A stretch of DNA of 64,000 nucleotides, taken from Romanomermis culicivorax. Its lineage: Eukaryota; Nematoda; Enoplea; Mermithida; Mermithidae. Below are positions 21,929 through 34,660 of the stretch, in pieces. The stretch's first letter is position 1; every line of letters begins with the position of its first letter. A program made the translations under genes and the position numbers. The notes below the pieces were generated by a model. The model was given only the letters and a program-made list of their open reading frames with translations. It had not been told where the DNA came from and searched no databases. The DNA lies in the NCBI GenBank assembly GCA_963922205.1, contig CAWUHX010000171.1, positions 620,001 through 684,000 of the forward strand. Direction: 5' to 3'.

Positions 21929-23280
21929 CAGTTTGACACTTAGTGGAACATGGCCTGTACTGACGCTTAGTGAGAATACAAAACTGTACATATAATAGTA
22001 GAATAGCATTAGTAGAATACTGTAGTCACCAGTAAACCATCTAAACTACAGTAGTCCCACCTGACTGATGCTTAATTCGTCATTTCTGATGCTTAGTTCA
22101 AGGTCCTGACACATTGTAACAGCAGTCTAACACTAAGTGTTTTTACATGTTGAGTGAGTCACTCTGTGTCAGTCAAGTTCTGATGCTCAGTGGAACTATA
22201 TATCATGCAAGTCAGAAAACAGGGATTCTTGATCACATACTGTAGTTTTACACACTGAGGCTTACTGATGTCCTAAAGCATACAAGTCTGATGCATAGTG
22301 TTGACTAGTTATACTGTTTGTTTTCTCAGCACTATAAGTCTGCAATCAAACGTGTATAGACAACAAAGATCAAGTATTTGGTGCTAAAAATGCCGAAGAA
22401 TCTGAATCAGTGATTATTTTTCAGATATCACTGATAGTATGGAGAGATGAAAACTTGATATGATGTAGAAAAGTGAATGGGGCACAACATGTCAAAAGTT
22501 CATCAGGATAGGTGCCACAGAATTTGAGCTACGGGCTTTTGGGTACAGAAAAACTGGTGAACATATTTTTTCAGGAGAATATGCAAATTAGGCCTGTGGG
22601 ATCATGAGTTAGCTCAAATCTGACCCAGATTTCGATTCTACGCATGTTTATGCATATTATATCGAAAAACTGGACATGAGTGACCATTTCCAAAAAAATG
22701 ATGCAAAAAATTTCAAGTTACAGATCAGGTAGGTCTCAAAACTAACAATTCCTGTAGTGACCTGATTTCTGAGCCGAAAAAAATCGTCATTCTTCAACAT
22801 ACAATAGGAACAAATTAATTAGCTGAGATGTGATGCAGAATTTGACGAGGAATCCAAAAAAGTTTGTTTCAAAACTCTACGACTAATATTGTGCATGTTA
22901 TGATTGATTCTGTGATCATTTCCGAGGAAAATGGCACCATTCACAACGAAAATTGGGCAGCATTCATGACCAGAATAGGCAACATTCACGACAATGTAAA
23001 ATTGACTCATACGGCATGCAACTATTTGACAGTTGGTATTTTTGGCCTGAAAAACTGTTAATGTGGCATTTTTCACCATGCATCAGATCCCATGCTGACC
23101 CTTAGTGATATTATATGCATGCTTTTTGACACATAGTGCAAAAGTCACGTGATGCCTACTGTATGCCATGTACTGTTGTTCAGTGAGCTGACACTTAGCG
23201 AAAAAACAACGTGCATTTCTGAAACTTAGTGATCTCTGTAACATATGCATCTGAGGTTTAGTAAAATAAGCCCAGTACGT
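21929..23280. repeat. Sub-repeat clusters CTGACACTTAGTG bounding a ~1.35-kb segment
   Basis: Degenerate copies of (C)TGA(C/T)(A/G)CTTAGTG, each followed by unrelated bases, cluster at 21929-22290 and again at 23090-23275, spaced ~20-50 bp, with occasional inverse copies (CACTAAGTG at ~22130). The interior 22390-22850 is AT-rich, with no gene. The layout resembles the other sub-repeat elements in this window, but I could not fix exact ends or a target duplication. Confidence 0.45.
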
Positions 23281-23622
23281 CAGTTTTTTCTCTTTTTTAA
23301 AGCAACCATTGATACTGTAATGATGCCAAAGGCCAAGTATATGGTTTAAAATTTCATGAGATATCCGAATCTGTTTTTGTCTTCATGATATCTTCAATAT
23401 TCTCAGTGTAATAACTGCCCGATTTTCGCCTTTTATTGAAAGTACTCTGTTTTGCTTTTGAATAAAAATCTGAAACACATGTGATAGAAGGATAAAAATT
23501 CAGTATGCTGTAGAAAAATGGATGGCACACAACTTACCAAAAATTGATCGAAATAGATGCAATAGAACTCGAGCTACAAGCTTTTAAGTACAGAAAAATT
23601 GGCAGACACAAGTGAGGATATC

Positions 23623-24850
23623 GAATCTGGTTTTATTTTTGTTGTATCTCTGACAGTTTTAGTTTAATTAATGCCCGATTCATGTTTCTTTTTTTTTGAG
23701 AATAATTTTTCCAAGCTCCTGAATTAATTGTAGAAAATGAAAAGACGAGTCTTTTGATATAAATAACTTTTTTCTAGCTAAATTTTAAGGTACATTTTGA
23801 CAGGAGGTAAATTTAGTGTGTGTTTTTGACAGGAAGTACAATTAGTGTGTGTGTGTGTGTGTGGAAGCAGAGCCTGGGAAAATCGGAAATTTGAGTATGG
23901 GAACCTATCTTTAGCTCCACCCACTTTGGGAAAAAGCAGAATATTATTCTTTTACAATCAAGATCATAAATTTGAGCCTGGGAACCTTCCTTAATCCCCA
24001 CCCACTTTCCAAAAAAGCAGAATATTTTTTTTCACAAAAATTATTCTATTTTTTCTCCTTCCTGTTTGATCCATTCACTTAACTCTGTTGTTTTAGAGCA
24101 TGTTTTGATATTTTGATTCATTATAATTAACTAATTTCCATATTTTTCAAGATGCCAAAGAAGAAAAACAAAGAATGTTTGAAGAAGGTGGACAAAGGCT
24201 TAAGTGGTAAGTTTCCTATTTGAGTGGTAAGTTCCTATTTGAGTGGTAAGTTTCCTATCCTTGGTGCCTTCTTCTATGAAAATATGAGACACTGATCAAA
24301 AGTCATGTCATATAGAGCCCATGGTATATTTTCATTACTGGCTTCATTTAATTTGATTCTGATTGATCCTCTTTATGTTACCCCATGTTATCATGACTTC
24401 TAGTACAGAAAACCTTGCTGTTTTTAATGGAACTTCTTTCACCAAAATTGGATATAAATTTTCTTTGACATGTGCCTCTCAAACTTGATGTTTTTGAATT
24501 TTTGATTTCTCCCAGACCAGTGCTCTGGTCATCTAGTGTCCAACTTCTCCCATCATCTGGAAAAAATCGTCGTACTTTACATTTATTCATGTGATTTGTT
24601 ATGTGAGACTATCACTGGTCTCTTTGAGTGTAAATTTTTGATGTTTGACTGATCAAAAGTCATACCATATAGAGCACATGGTATTTTTATGTCCTTGGGT
24701 TTGTTAAACGCTGTCCTGACCAGTCTTCTGGAGGTACCCCCATGCAAAGACAGTTTCTAGTATAGAAAATTCCGCTCTTTCTGATGGCACCTTTTTCACC
24801 AAAATTGATTGTAAACTAAACAAAATGAAATGAGAGGAAAACAGAAGCAT
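23623..24850 (+). repeat. Duplicated block B (empty-site copy)
   Basis: This copy joins the two parts found at 16680-16876 and 18147-19690 without interruption. The uninterrupted site reads AACTTTTTTCTAGC at 23767-23780. It lacks ~500 bp present in block A near 19150-19650, and it carries three tandem copies of TTGAGTGGTAAGTTTCCTAT-like sequence at 24200-24260. Confidence 0.85.
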
Positions 24851-25915
24851 CCACCATTAGATGAGTAAGTTGTATTTTCCTTCTTTTGGGATTTTTAGTT
24901 CAATTATCTTCAGCGAAAGTTGTGACCCAACATTCTTTGCCAGGCCTAAGGAATTGCCCATGAGGTCTGTTCACCCTAAAAGTTTTCCCATGCTGAAAAA
25001 CAATGAACAGGCTCATCCGGGACAGTCATTTAGTAAATTTCCGGAAAAACTGATTTTTGGTTAAAAAATTAGGGATAACAAAAATGTAAACAATCAGTGA
25101 GAGCTTTCCATCCTTGCATTCCTTGTGGGATGCTCATCAACAGAATAGGTCCCCACTTCACCCCCTTGTATGGACACAGGCCGGAGGCATATGAACTATA
25201 CAAAAACAAGATGTAACACCTCAAAGGGGAAGGTTGCAAGATCCAGAAAGATAAATTTTAAAGCCCTCCAAATCTGACCAGGACATCAATGGTCGGCCTA
25301 GAAATGTCAATAAAGCCATGCAGAAAGAAGGACTATATAAAAAGTGTCAAGAAGGCTCACTTCTGAACACCTATCAAACAGAGATCAAGGAATTAGAAAT
25401 GGTTGATGAACAAACAGCTTCAAAACAATATCATAATATTATGTCAAATGTCATCAAGTTCCATTGCCCGAAAAAAATGTGTTTTGGGGATCGATGACAT
25501 CATTTTCGGTTTGAAACTCAGAGTTGATCATAGGTAAAGGTCTGTTGAATTTCAGGCTAATGAAACAATGATAAAACTTTCGTCTTATCCATTTTACATA
25601 CATCCAAAAGCCACACCCTTGCATCACAATATTGCAGAGCAATTTGTCGCTTTCTACACTTCGTTCAATGGCAAATTCTAGTCGAAAAATCAGGGGGCAG
25701 GCCCTTTAAACTATCCACAGTATATTGGATGATCCACTGTCATATTGGTACAGTTGATAGTGATTGATGGGTGCAGGAATGGATGTGTAGGGCACAATAC
25801 AACTACAATGCTGCAATAAAAATTACACATTTCAAAACACTGCATGAGGTCATGACCTATAACAAATTATGATGAGTAAGAAACAAAATCACTGGTTGTG
25901 ATGCCATTTATCTTT
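24851..25915. other. Interval without recognised gene
   Basis: Mixed composition with a GC-richer stretch at 25090-25350. Short frames have no hallmark motifs. It may be an eroded retroelement adjoining the block that follows, but I cannot support that. Confidence 0.3.
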
Positions 25916-25919
25916 GCTG

Positions 25920-26930
25920 ATATAAAAAATAGAATCTGTGTTCACTGGGTTCACTACTTCCAAGTAGTAGGGACGGTAACTATCCAAGAGATAGCTGATA
26001 GGCTGAACGTGGACCACCGAGCTGAGCTTGTAGCCTGGTAGAGCCAGTGCCCTTGCCACCTCTTCAAGTACGCTGGAACTACTGTGTACGAGCAAAGCTC
26101 AGACAAGTGGAAAGTAGTGTACTTAGGTATGCCATTTTCCACTTGTAAGATGGAATCGACTAGCATAGACAGAGCTAGTATAGAGAGGTAATACATTGGA
26201 GTGCTAATCCCAACGTGTTTGTTTGTTTAGATTGCAAAGAGATTTATTTGTTTAAATAAAAATTTTTTATTATTATTATGGAATGCGATCAGTAACAACG
26301 CGCTGGCAGCAAGATGAAACCAGGTATGCTGTTTTATCCCATTTTGACTAGCAAACTGATGTAAGATTTGTTCCAGCCAAACAGCTGAGCAGGTTACGTG
26401 GGAAGATGTCCCACCGGCGCTTCGTGGAGATTTTCTCCATGGGGCAAGTGAACTGGTCATTTGACCTGAATTGGATGGAACAAGAAATCGCCCATGTGTA
26501 AGCGATAGAGACGTGTGTGGTGTTAGACTGGGATTGTAAGAAGGTGTATGTTTTAGGCGCGAGGTGCAAAGTGCACAACGGGAGCAGTGGGCGACCAATC
26601 CCGGCAACGCCTAGCGCGGATCATGCAGCAAGTCCAGGCCACAATGGCCGCCGAAAAGGACGCGGCAAGAGACACGAGCCATCCGCCTCGACGGCGTCGT
26701 CGTTGATGGCCGGGGACGAAGTGGCGCCGAAGAGAAGGCCGAAAATTGGGCGAGATATAAGGAGCACGTGAGTGCTCCTACAAAGTTTTTGAATTTTATT
26801 GTTAGATGTTACAATAAAAATTGTAACTGTGTGTGTGTCTTGTTGTTGAAGAGAGAGAAATGATGGAACACCGACCATCACTGCCTACCCTGTTTGGGGT
26901 AGGCAGATGTTTTTTTTTAACTAATTTCCA
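25920..26930 (+). mobile_element. LTR-like retroelement fragment, copy 1
   Basis: This GC-richer block shares two modules with 35440-36255. One (25970-26210 here) has GGTAACTATC, GATAGCTG and CTGGAACTACTGTGTA..GC..A.ACTCA.ACAAGTG. The other (26380-26910) encodes MSHRRFVEIFSMG-like sequence, then AGTGCTCCT, an AATAAA signal, GTCTTGTTGTTG and GATGGAACAC.GACCATCACTG before a hairpin. The modules are in opposite order in the other copy, as expected if the first is part of a long terminal repeat. No reverse transcriptase was found, so the class is inferred. Confidence 0.45.
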
Positions 26931-26984
26931 TAATAATTATGCAAAAAGGTGTGGACCCAACAGGTTTGCTTTTTCTTCTAAGTC

Positions 26985-28012
26985 CAGACTAAAGGTAGAA
27001 GGCAGCAGACAGGCAGACTGGTACCACGAGCAAACCAGCTCACAGGTAAGATCAGGAGTGAGCAAAGCGTGTCAGTCACTACACGAAAAGCTCACTAAGG
27101 AAACATGTAGACAGAAGCATAGAAGTCACTGTCTAGTGTAAGAAATGGACCAGGCAGAAAAGTCTGGAAAACCACTGGGCAAGGTACAGTGTTGTGGACC
27201 ATCAGTGTGGAAGGCTCCCTTGAGCTCTTATCTATGACAGGGTGCACTATGGGGACGACATGGTACAATTTTCAGTGTCACGCTAACAGTGTTAGTTGTT
27301 GTGTTTTTAGATACTGATACCAATTTATCTTAATAATAATAATAATAAAGTGCCGGGGCAATGGATGGTATTCTAAAGATCAATGACGAAAAACTGCCAA
27401 AAAGACCACCAGGAAGGTGAGAAATGTACTGGTGAATTGAACTGTTAGCGTAAGAGTACACTGAAACTTCTCTTTCAGAACAGAAGGCAGAAGCCAGTCA
27501 AGCAAGCTGCCAAAGGACAATGGTGGCAAAGAGAGGAAGAGCTCAGTGGGAGCACAGGGAGCTATGGCCCTAGGCAGTAAAGCCATAGCAAACTGGTCAC
27601 TGCGCCAGCTGGCAATGGAAGTCGCCAGAAAAGCAGAGTGACACAAGCTCCCCTAGACCTGGGGCTAACGCCGCACTCTAGGGTCAAGGAACCAGCTCTC
27701 TCAGATTCGGGGTTTTTACCACTCTCTGAGACCAGCACAGAGTGGCTGGAATATGGCGGTGGGAATACACCTTCAGTAAGATCTCCTACTCCAGAACTCC
27801 ACGCCACTCAAACAATGGAGCTTGAAGAGGAAACTCCTCGAGCTCCAGATCGCCTCTTCCAAAATGCGATGATCACTAATACCCTGAGGACTGTTCAGGA
27901 AGCCGTGTTGCCTGACCGGGGGAATGACAGTCAAGTTTGGCCTAACGACACAACAGGTTTAGGGCCTCTGTGCTTCCACGGGCACCATATGGTGATTGTT
28001 TTAGGGTTGTAG
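26985..28012 (+). other. GC-rich segment with Pro/Gln-rich frames, possibly Gag-like
   Basis: After a (AAT)n tract at 27330-27350, an ATG (MDGILKINDEKLPKRPPGR) is followed by frames rich in Lys, Gln, Ser and Pro. The longest, 27638-28012, has ETSTEWLEYGGGNTPSVRSP and MELEEETPRAPDRLFQNAMI. This composition recalls the N-terminus of retrotransposon Gag, but no zinc knuckle or other hallmark is visible. It directly follows the LTR-like fragment at 25920-26930. Confidence 0.3.
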
Positions 28013-28570
28013 TGACCAAATGTTACAAAAGTTTGAATCAATTTTGGAAAAGGAATGTGGCTTTTGCCAAGCTGATTTTGCATTAGTGTTGAACTACTCA
28101 ATAATTCAGCATCTATTCTCAAATGCCGCTCAACCAGAAATGATTTACAAGTTGGGGCTGGCCAATGTCCACCCATGCATCTTTCGCGAGAAAGAGTTTA
28201 ATTTAGTAAAGGTGCCAAATTGAAAAAATCGTCGAATAAATGCAATCATTTTGTCACCCAAGGACTTTCAAATTTTTAAAAGTCCGCAGAATAGAAAAAG
28301 ATTTCTAAATTTTAAAAGTCCGCGAAATAAAACAGTCTGCGAAACTTTGGCCTCAAAGAAGGCTGTAGCTTTTTAATTCAGTGATGTGGATTTTACATTT
28401 TTCGACTCTTGATCATGAGAAAATTAAATTCGAATTTCTGCAATTCCTTGGCATTATACACAAGTTTCGAGCTGAAAATCACTTATTTTTTTATTCCTGA
28501 AAAATTAGTCAAACTTAGGAGGGAACTCATTTCACCAATGGATTCAGGGATGTGGATTTGAATTTTTTCT
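28013..28570. other. Non-coding interval with a short internal repeat
   Basis: AATTTTTAAAAGTCCGC(A/G)(G/A)AATA occurs twice at 28270-28330. No gene seen. Confidence 0.4.
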
Positions 28571-28694
28571 GCTTTTAATAAATCACAGTGTCAGAATTAG
28601 AATTATAGGACTGTCTTTTTCTATTTTTATTAATTTGTCTAGTGATAACCAGCCAAAATAAAAAGCTTGTATGAACATAGATCAACTCACTTAT

Positions 28695-28946
28695 GGTACT
28701 ATCAAAATGACATTTTGCCACTATGGGCATGTGCAATTTGTTTTTTGATTTGACTTTCAGGATCACATCTTCAAATTTAGGCCACACTTTTTTGATAGCC
28801 AATGTTACAGATGTCCTGCAAACTGGACAAACGCTGACTAAATCAAAATTGGTTATTTTTTTATAATTATAGGTGTGCACCATATCATCAATCATGTAGT
28901 TGTTGAAATTTGGGTTGATGAAAGTGAAGCTGGTATTATTAATACA
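28695..28946 (-). pseudogene. Unidentified spliced gene, copy 2, 3' part
   Basis: This is the relative of exon 2 of the gene at 5921-8024. It keeps FINPNFNNYMIDDMV, then TNFDLVSVCPVCRTSVTLAIKKV and FEDVILK in one frame, and ends at the donor GTGAGT at the same place as copy 1 (GTCAGT). The upstream part of the same exon lies 4.8 kb away at 33786, because a transposon sits between. The Cys pair CPVC replaces other residues of copy 1, so no metal site is implied. Confidence 0.5.
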
Positions 28947-29965
28947 CCCAGGGTGAAGGGTATTGATAGTCTACTCCTAAGGAACCAGATAAGGTAACGT
29001 AATACATATGCATCAGTTAGGTATCACATAAGTTATCACATACCTTATCAGTGTCTTATCTGATACTAGCAGTCAGATGATTTAAAAATTATGTACCGGT
29101 AATGTAAGACATAAAGTGGTCACAGATAAGAACTGATAAGACTTGAATTTCATGGTTTGCGTTCCTTTTTTCATTATTAATAGATAGTTATGCTCAAATG
29201 TACACAATAAGGTCGATTTGACATTTATAACAATCCTTTAAGGTCAAATAATGTAATGTGAAAAATTTAGATTTCACAAGCATTGTCATAGAGAGTCATA
29301 GATAAAGTCACGTAATACCTAAGCCTAGCTAAGGTAACATGAGTCGTACTGATAGGGCATGCATAAGGTCACGTAGCTTACAAGCACTGCTAATGTAATA
29401 TATAATAGGTACTGATAGAAACAGATAAGGTCAGGTACCCCATAGGAATGTATAAAGTAATTCTGAGAAATCTGACATTGTGAATGGTCGAGTAGGACAT
29501 AAAGTGGTCAAATATTAGAATTCGTAAGGTCCAAATTTGATTTAATAACAGACTTTGTCATTTATACTAATACTGTTTGTCAGATCAGGTATGAACATGA
29601 AAATCAAAGTTTAAATGGCCAGTAAAATAATCAGAACGAGGAAAATCGAGATGTTGTTTGACAATATGTTATTAATTAGATATGCACAAATTTGGATACC
29701 ATGCTAGAATTGATATTGAATAATACAAGGTTGAGAGAAATTCTAGCAAGAGAAACAATACTTCAATCGTTTATATTTATAATATGCCTCCAATCATAAT
29801 TTTCAAGATAATGCACATATTTAGATGGCTATTTTTTGTAGAGACGAACATGGTAGTGCCTTCGTGCTTCCTTTCGTTTGGTTAATACAGTAAATATGAG
29901 GCATGGTATTGATTTTTAAATTGACAGAATAAACCACGGGTTTTATGCACACAGCAGCCAAATTT

Positions 29966-30955
29966 TCGGACTGTGCAACCAGATTTTTTCTGTCAAGTTG
30001 CTCACACTGTTGTTTTCCACGAACTTCTGTTCACAAATGTGGAAAGATTTAAAATTTTTTTTCCACATGTGGAAAATTTTTTTTCGTCTCAAAATCCTCG
30101 TTTTTTCATTAAAAAATGCTCACAGATGCTTTATCGCACTTTTTTGAGCTTTTTCAAGCCTTCCGGTGTTTTTAGAGAAGTTAATTCATTAAAATTGAAG
30201 AAAAAATTTGTAATGTTCGGCTTTAAAGCCTAATCTACAAGCATTGTGGAACTTTGACTCACATGAGAAATCGATGGTCAAGTATGACAAGTGAAAGCCC
30301 AAAAAATATGGTGATCTTTTCGGTGCAAAGCGTGACATTCTGGAACGCTGGAAAATCAATTTTCCGAACATTTATTTCATGAATTAGATTCCAATTTTGT
30401 GTTCAAAAGTCGTAATTTCTAGAAGTTTACTTGAAAAATTTTAAAATCTGTAATTTATTTGTAAATTCCCATGAACTTGGTCGAAAATATATGAGTAAGA
30501 AGAGTATAAATTTCGGAAAGATATTTCCATGAAGCTTTTGAATTGACTCTATGTTAGCAAAGAAATAATCGCATCAAAAAGCAGAGAGACTTGACATATT
30601 GATCTTTCTCAAAAGGAAAAAATGTGAATCTTCATTAAATATCATGATAAAATATTGAAGATTACCAATTTAAACATGAGATAATATGTTTAAGATGATG
30701 AAAACTATTATAGCTTAAGTGATAAATGAAGGTAGACATGATAAAAGCTGCGCATGAGCTACTTAATAAATAATGATGATTATTAAAGTTATTTTGGACC
30801 TCCTAAAATGAACCACAATGCATCTTTTCAATATGAAAACCCAAATTTTTCTTCCACATTTGTGGAAAGACCTCAAAAAATTTTTTCACATCCCAGATTT
30901 TTTTCCACATTATAGTGCAAATAAGGAAAAAACAGTGGTTGCACAGTGCAACTTG
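29966..30955. mobile_element. Possible nested ~1-kb element with TCCACATnTGTGGAAA ends
   Basis: Left GGACTGTGCAACCAGATTTTTTC (29968) matches the reverse of the right end (CACTGTGCAACCACTGTTTTTTCC, near 30940). Both ends then carry palindromic TTCCACA-TTTGTGGAAA motifs with T-runs (30040-30080 and 30860-30910). The interior is AT-rich without a gene. The inverted match is partial, so this is a moderate-confidence call. Confidence 0.5.
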
Positions 30956-31689
30956 AAGCCTGACTGCCTTTTTGATTAGGTAATAGGGTTTCTGGTGCTT
31001 GGCGCCAGTTTCAATTATTTAATATATTTTCTATATTATTCCAGTGCGCGGTCACAATATGTTGTTCTAGCTAATGCTTATAGCTTTTAATAATCAACAT
31101 ATTATGGATAAATGCTTAATCCCATGTTGTTTTTTGGTGAATTTAACAAAAAGCAAGATTTTTGTCGGTTATTTTCCTCGAAAATTTTTTGTGATCGTTA
31201 AAACATTTTGACATTTGTGTGATTAGAACATTTTGAGTCCGAGTAGAAATTCTTGCTGGTTGAAGAATCGAAATTCGCAGTTGCTTTCCTCTAAGTAATT
31301 TTTGAATTGTTGTCTGTCTGACTGAAAATTCATTGAATTCGCTGAAAAATTAAACCTTCTGTCTTGGAAATAAAAGTTGAAAAGATTCATTTTCCAGCAA
31401 TCTAGAATATCAAAATCCTAGAAAAATTTTTGGTGCTAGGCGCCGAACAAGTTACTCATACCAAGGTTTTATTTTCCCTTTAAATCTCAGAAAATTGACT
31501 TTTAAAAGCCTAACTCACGCGATTCGAATGAAATTCAAGAAAAGGAGTGGAAAAAAGAGTGATTCTAAACAAGTGGAAAAAAGAGTGCTTCTGGAAAATA
31601 TGAATTTGAAAGTTGCATAAATTTTCAGTTGAAAAATTACGCTAACAATGTAAACTTTCAATTTCAATCAAACATCCAAAGTAGCAATT

Positions 31690-32010
31690 TCAGTGCCCAA
31701 TCCCACTGAATGAACAGACAAAGTTTAGAATTTCTATTCATTCATCAATCATTGAAGATAAGTTTGCTACTATATTATTAGTATATTATTTGATGAAACT
31801 TTGCTCACGTTCAGCCTGAATAAGAGCAGTAAATATTATGCTCATTGACTCAGCACGTACTGCTGAGAAAGTTTTGCATTTTCAGCCCCTAAAATGTGCA
31901 AAAATCTATGTAATTTGGCTTTTGACCATCCCAAAAACTTGTGCCAATTGGTGAAAATGCTAAAAAAATTGTGTTATTCTAAATTTTGTTCAAAAACCAT
32001 ATTTTGGCAC
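31690..32010 (+). repeat. Dispersed repeat, relative of 9060-9410
   Basis: Shares ATTGACTCAGCAC, GCATTTTCAGCCCCTAAAA, TTGTGCCAATT and ACCATATTTTGGCAC with 9060-9410 in the same order. It lies within the 4.8-kb element's span, so either it was carried in or it inserted later. Confidence 0.5.
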
Positions 32011-33785
32011 TAAAAGCACTAGTCAAGACCTGAAAATTTTCCGAGTGTCATCCTTTAGTCGAGTTCCTAGGCAATTTAAGTATTTGTGATCGTTTTTTCG
32101 CTGCTTTTTATTAATGCCAATTTTGTTTGATCCATATATTCTTGTATAATCTGGCCTAAAACTAACATGATTGGTTTTTCTTCATTTTCTGGTGAATTAT
32201 TTACTGACTGCAGAAGCACCAGAATGTTCAAACAAACTTGAAAAAGCATAATAAAGCATTATGTGGTATTTTTGATCAAAAAAACAAAAAGAATTTGGTC
32301 AGGCAGGCATCAATTTGACAATTTCCGTATCCAAGTAATGCTCAGTTTTCTGTGATCCAGACACATTCTGAAATGCTGAGATGCCTTGCTGTTACATAAT
32401 TTTTCTGGTTGATGCATTTTTTGAACTTTTGGAGTAGCAGGATTACTTGTGCAGAAGGTCTTTGTGATGCAAATTAATTCCAGATTCTTGTTTTTCAGGT
32501 TTCTTATATTCACATTATGTTTGTATTTCAAATTTTATTGTGAGCTCATGACGAATTGGATATCGTGTTCAATACAGAGCAAAGTTGGCATCGTTTCCGA
32601 TAGAAAGTTGTAAACAAATAGGTAATAAGTCTCGAAAATAAATAGAGTATCATTTTTAGTCCATAGGTATGGTCATTAAGTACTTGAATCCACCCCAAAA
32701 ACTGCCAAGACAGGATAAAAGAAAGCGGGGAAGGCTGTGAACTGCAAAAGTTCTTGCTTGTTAGTGGACATTGATCAGTCCAGTTATGTTATTAATTGCC
32801 TGTTTTCAGTTCAAGTTCGATTCAGTTGCTTGGATCAAATTTATTAAAATCGAATTTTTCTAACTGATGTTTTACTTATTTTTTATTGTTAGCAGACTGA
32901 AACATCATCGCATTTTCCCAGCCTAGTAATAAGTTTGTGAAGAAAAAGAAAATCATATTGCTTCTCTAGTATTCTGTTATTAGATGAGTGCATTCTTAAT
33001 CAGATCAGTTTTTTTCTTGTTTACAGATAAGCTTCTGATGCTTGGAACTGACAAAATTGTGATGATCAAGTTAATGAATATATAATTTAGAAGTAAGTGT
33101 TGATTGAATGTAAAATTTTTTCAGGCAGCCATGTTGAACAGAATATAATCCAAAATCATGGAAGACAATTACATATTCTGTGATGAGATAGAGGTATTTT
33201 CAAAATTTTTTCAAATCACAAAATTTTTTGTGACTATTTGATTGATTTTATATTTCAGTTGACCAATAATTGTATGAAGAATCCAAGGCTCCGTATGAAA
33301 TTGTGGAAGTTCCAAAATGTAAAAGATAGGTGATAACTTTTTTAACCATTTACATATTCATGTTCTTTATAGTCCTTGCTTTTTATTATGGCAAATAATG
33401 GTATTTTTTATTAAGAATAAATTTGGGCATCACATTGTCTTGTATAGTAACACACACGGTATATATAGGTATTAGTAAGGTACAACATGAGGTTGAGATA
33501 AGCATGGGTAATATACCACATAAGTCATTCGGTACTGACAAGGCATGCGTAAGGTAATATGTAAGGTACCCAAGTTCCCTTTCTGTACTCACCGGTACAA
33601 ATAAGGTAATGCATACGGTCATAGTTGGAACAAGTAAGGTCATGTATAAGCATTCGTAAGAACAGGTAAAGTAAAAGATAAGCATTGATAAAATAATACA
33701 TAAGGTTTGTGTATACCATTATCTGTACCTTATCTAGTATGTGACAGGTATCTTACCTATTCTTATTAGTACCCTTTACCCTGGG

Positions 33786-34660
33786 CAGCCATTTTGCTTT
33801 GCATATTTTTTCTGCAGAGTTTGATAAAGGTCCTTTGATAAAACATATTTGTACATCTGTAGGCATTACTGTCATTGATAAGCAACATTTGGTATCTGGT
33901 AATTCAATCAACTCATATTCAATTTAGTCATTAGGTTCAAATCGATGGAAATTTTTCAGTTGGCTCTTGTGAATGACTTGGGGAGGAGCATCATTTACAT
34001 ATAACATTATGGCTGAAACAAAATTTAATATGGCTGTTTTTAGCGTAAATTTCTCAAAATGTCATCAAAACATTCTCACTGCACATGAGCAACAAGTATT
34101 GCATGAACCTGATTGGAGCCATCAAAGCTGCCTGCCTCCTGGAAAATGAAAAAAATCACTTTCTAACTTTTAAAACTTTAAAACACACATATCTGAATGA
34201 AGTTGGGTTGCACTGTTTCATACAAGATATCCAAAAAACAATATAAAATGAATATTTCATCCAAAATTGAAAAAAAAACAATTTTGAATTTTCTGAAACC
34301 AAAGAAGTGGTAAGGACCAAGTTTCAAGCAGAGCATATAAACTGGATATGAATATTCAGGATTTGTACTCATCAAAAATGTGAAATATTTGGAGAATATG
34401 TTTAATTTCCAATCTGACACTCACATTTTTTGATTTGACTTCTCTCAAAGAAAATATTTGGCATGCTTAGAGCATTTTTTCACAGGTTCATGAATTTTTC
34501 TTCAATTCGGTTGCTATCAGGATAAATGGTATAAATTTAGAAACCAAATCAATTCACCCATATAGCCATTGGCTAAGAAAAATTATCCGACTTTTGTTAA
34601 TATTGTGAAAAAAACTTGTCAGGTTCATGAAGAAGCCTGTAAAATATGATGAACAACATT
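33786..34660 (-). pseudogene. Unidentified spliced gene, copy 2, 5' part
   Basis: Relative of exons 1 and 2 of the gene at 5921-8024. The exon 1 relic lies at ~34650-34430 after a TATTTTACAG acceptor and ends at a GTGAGT donor. The exon 2 relic (34145-33786) keeps MLYVND, VIHKSQLK, YELIELPDTKCCLSMTVM and, in a shifted frame, LYQTLQKKYAKQ. Stops and frame changes are frequent. At least one stop (after a His-Val-Gln, matching His-Ser-Arg in copy 1) falls at the same place in both copies. Confidence 0.5.

Larger units (their letters stand above)
28947..33785. mobile_element. 4.8-kb DNA element with CCCAGGGT TIRs, inside gene copy 2
   Basis: The left end reads CCCAGGGTGAAGGGTATTGATA. The right end, reversed, reads CCCAGGGTAAAGGGTACTAATA. 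Both subterminal zones (28980-29480 and 33440-33770) are dense in degenerate ATAAGGTAA(C/T)G(T/C)A-type sub-repeats, and the interior carries other, nested sequence. I see no transposase. The insertion point is supported by comparison with the uninterrupted relative at 5921-8024 (near 7110). A target duplication is not clear. Confidence 0.7.

Noticed and set aside
22819-23079. Two complementary open frames of 86 and 65 codons
   Set aside because: Mirror frames on both strands of a locally repetitive stretch (CATTCA.GAC) with no motif.
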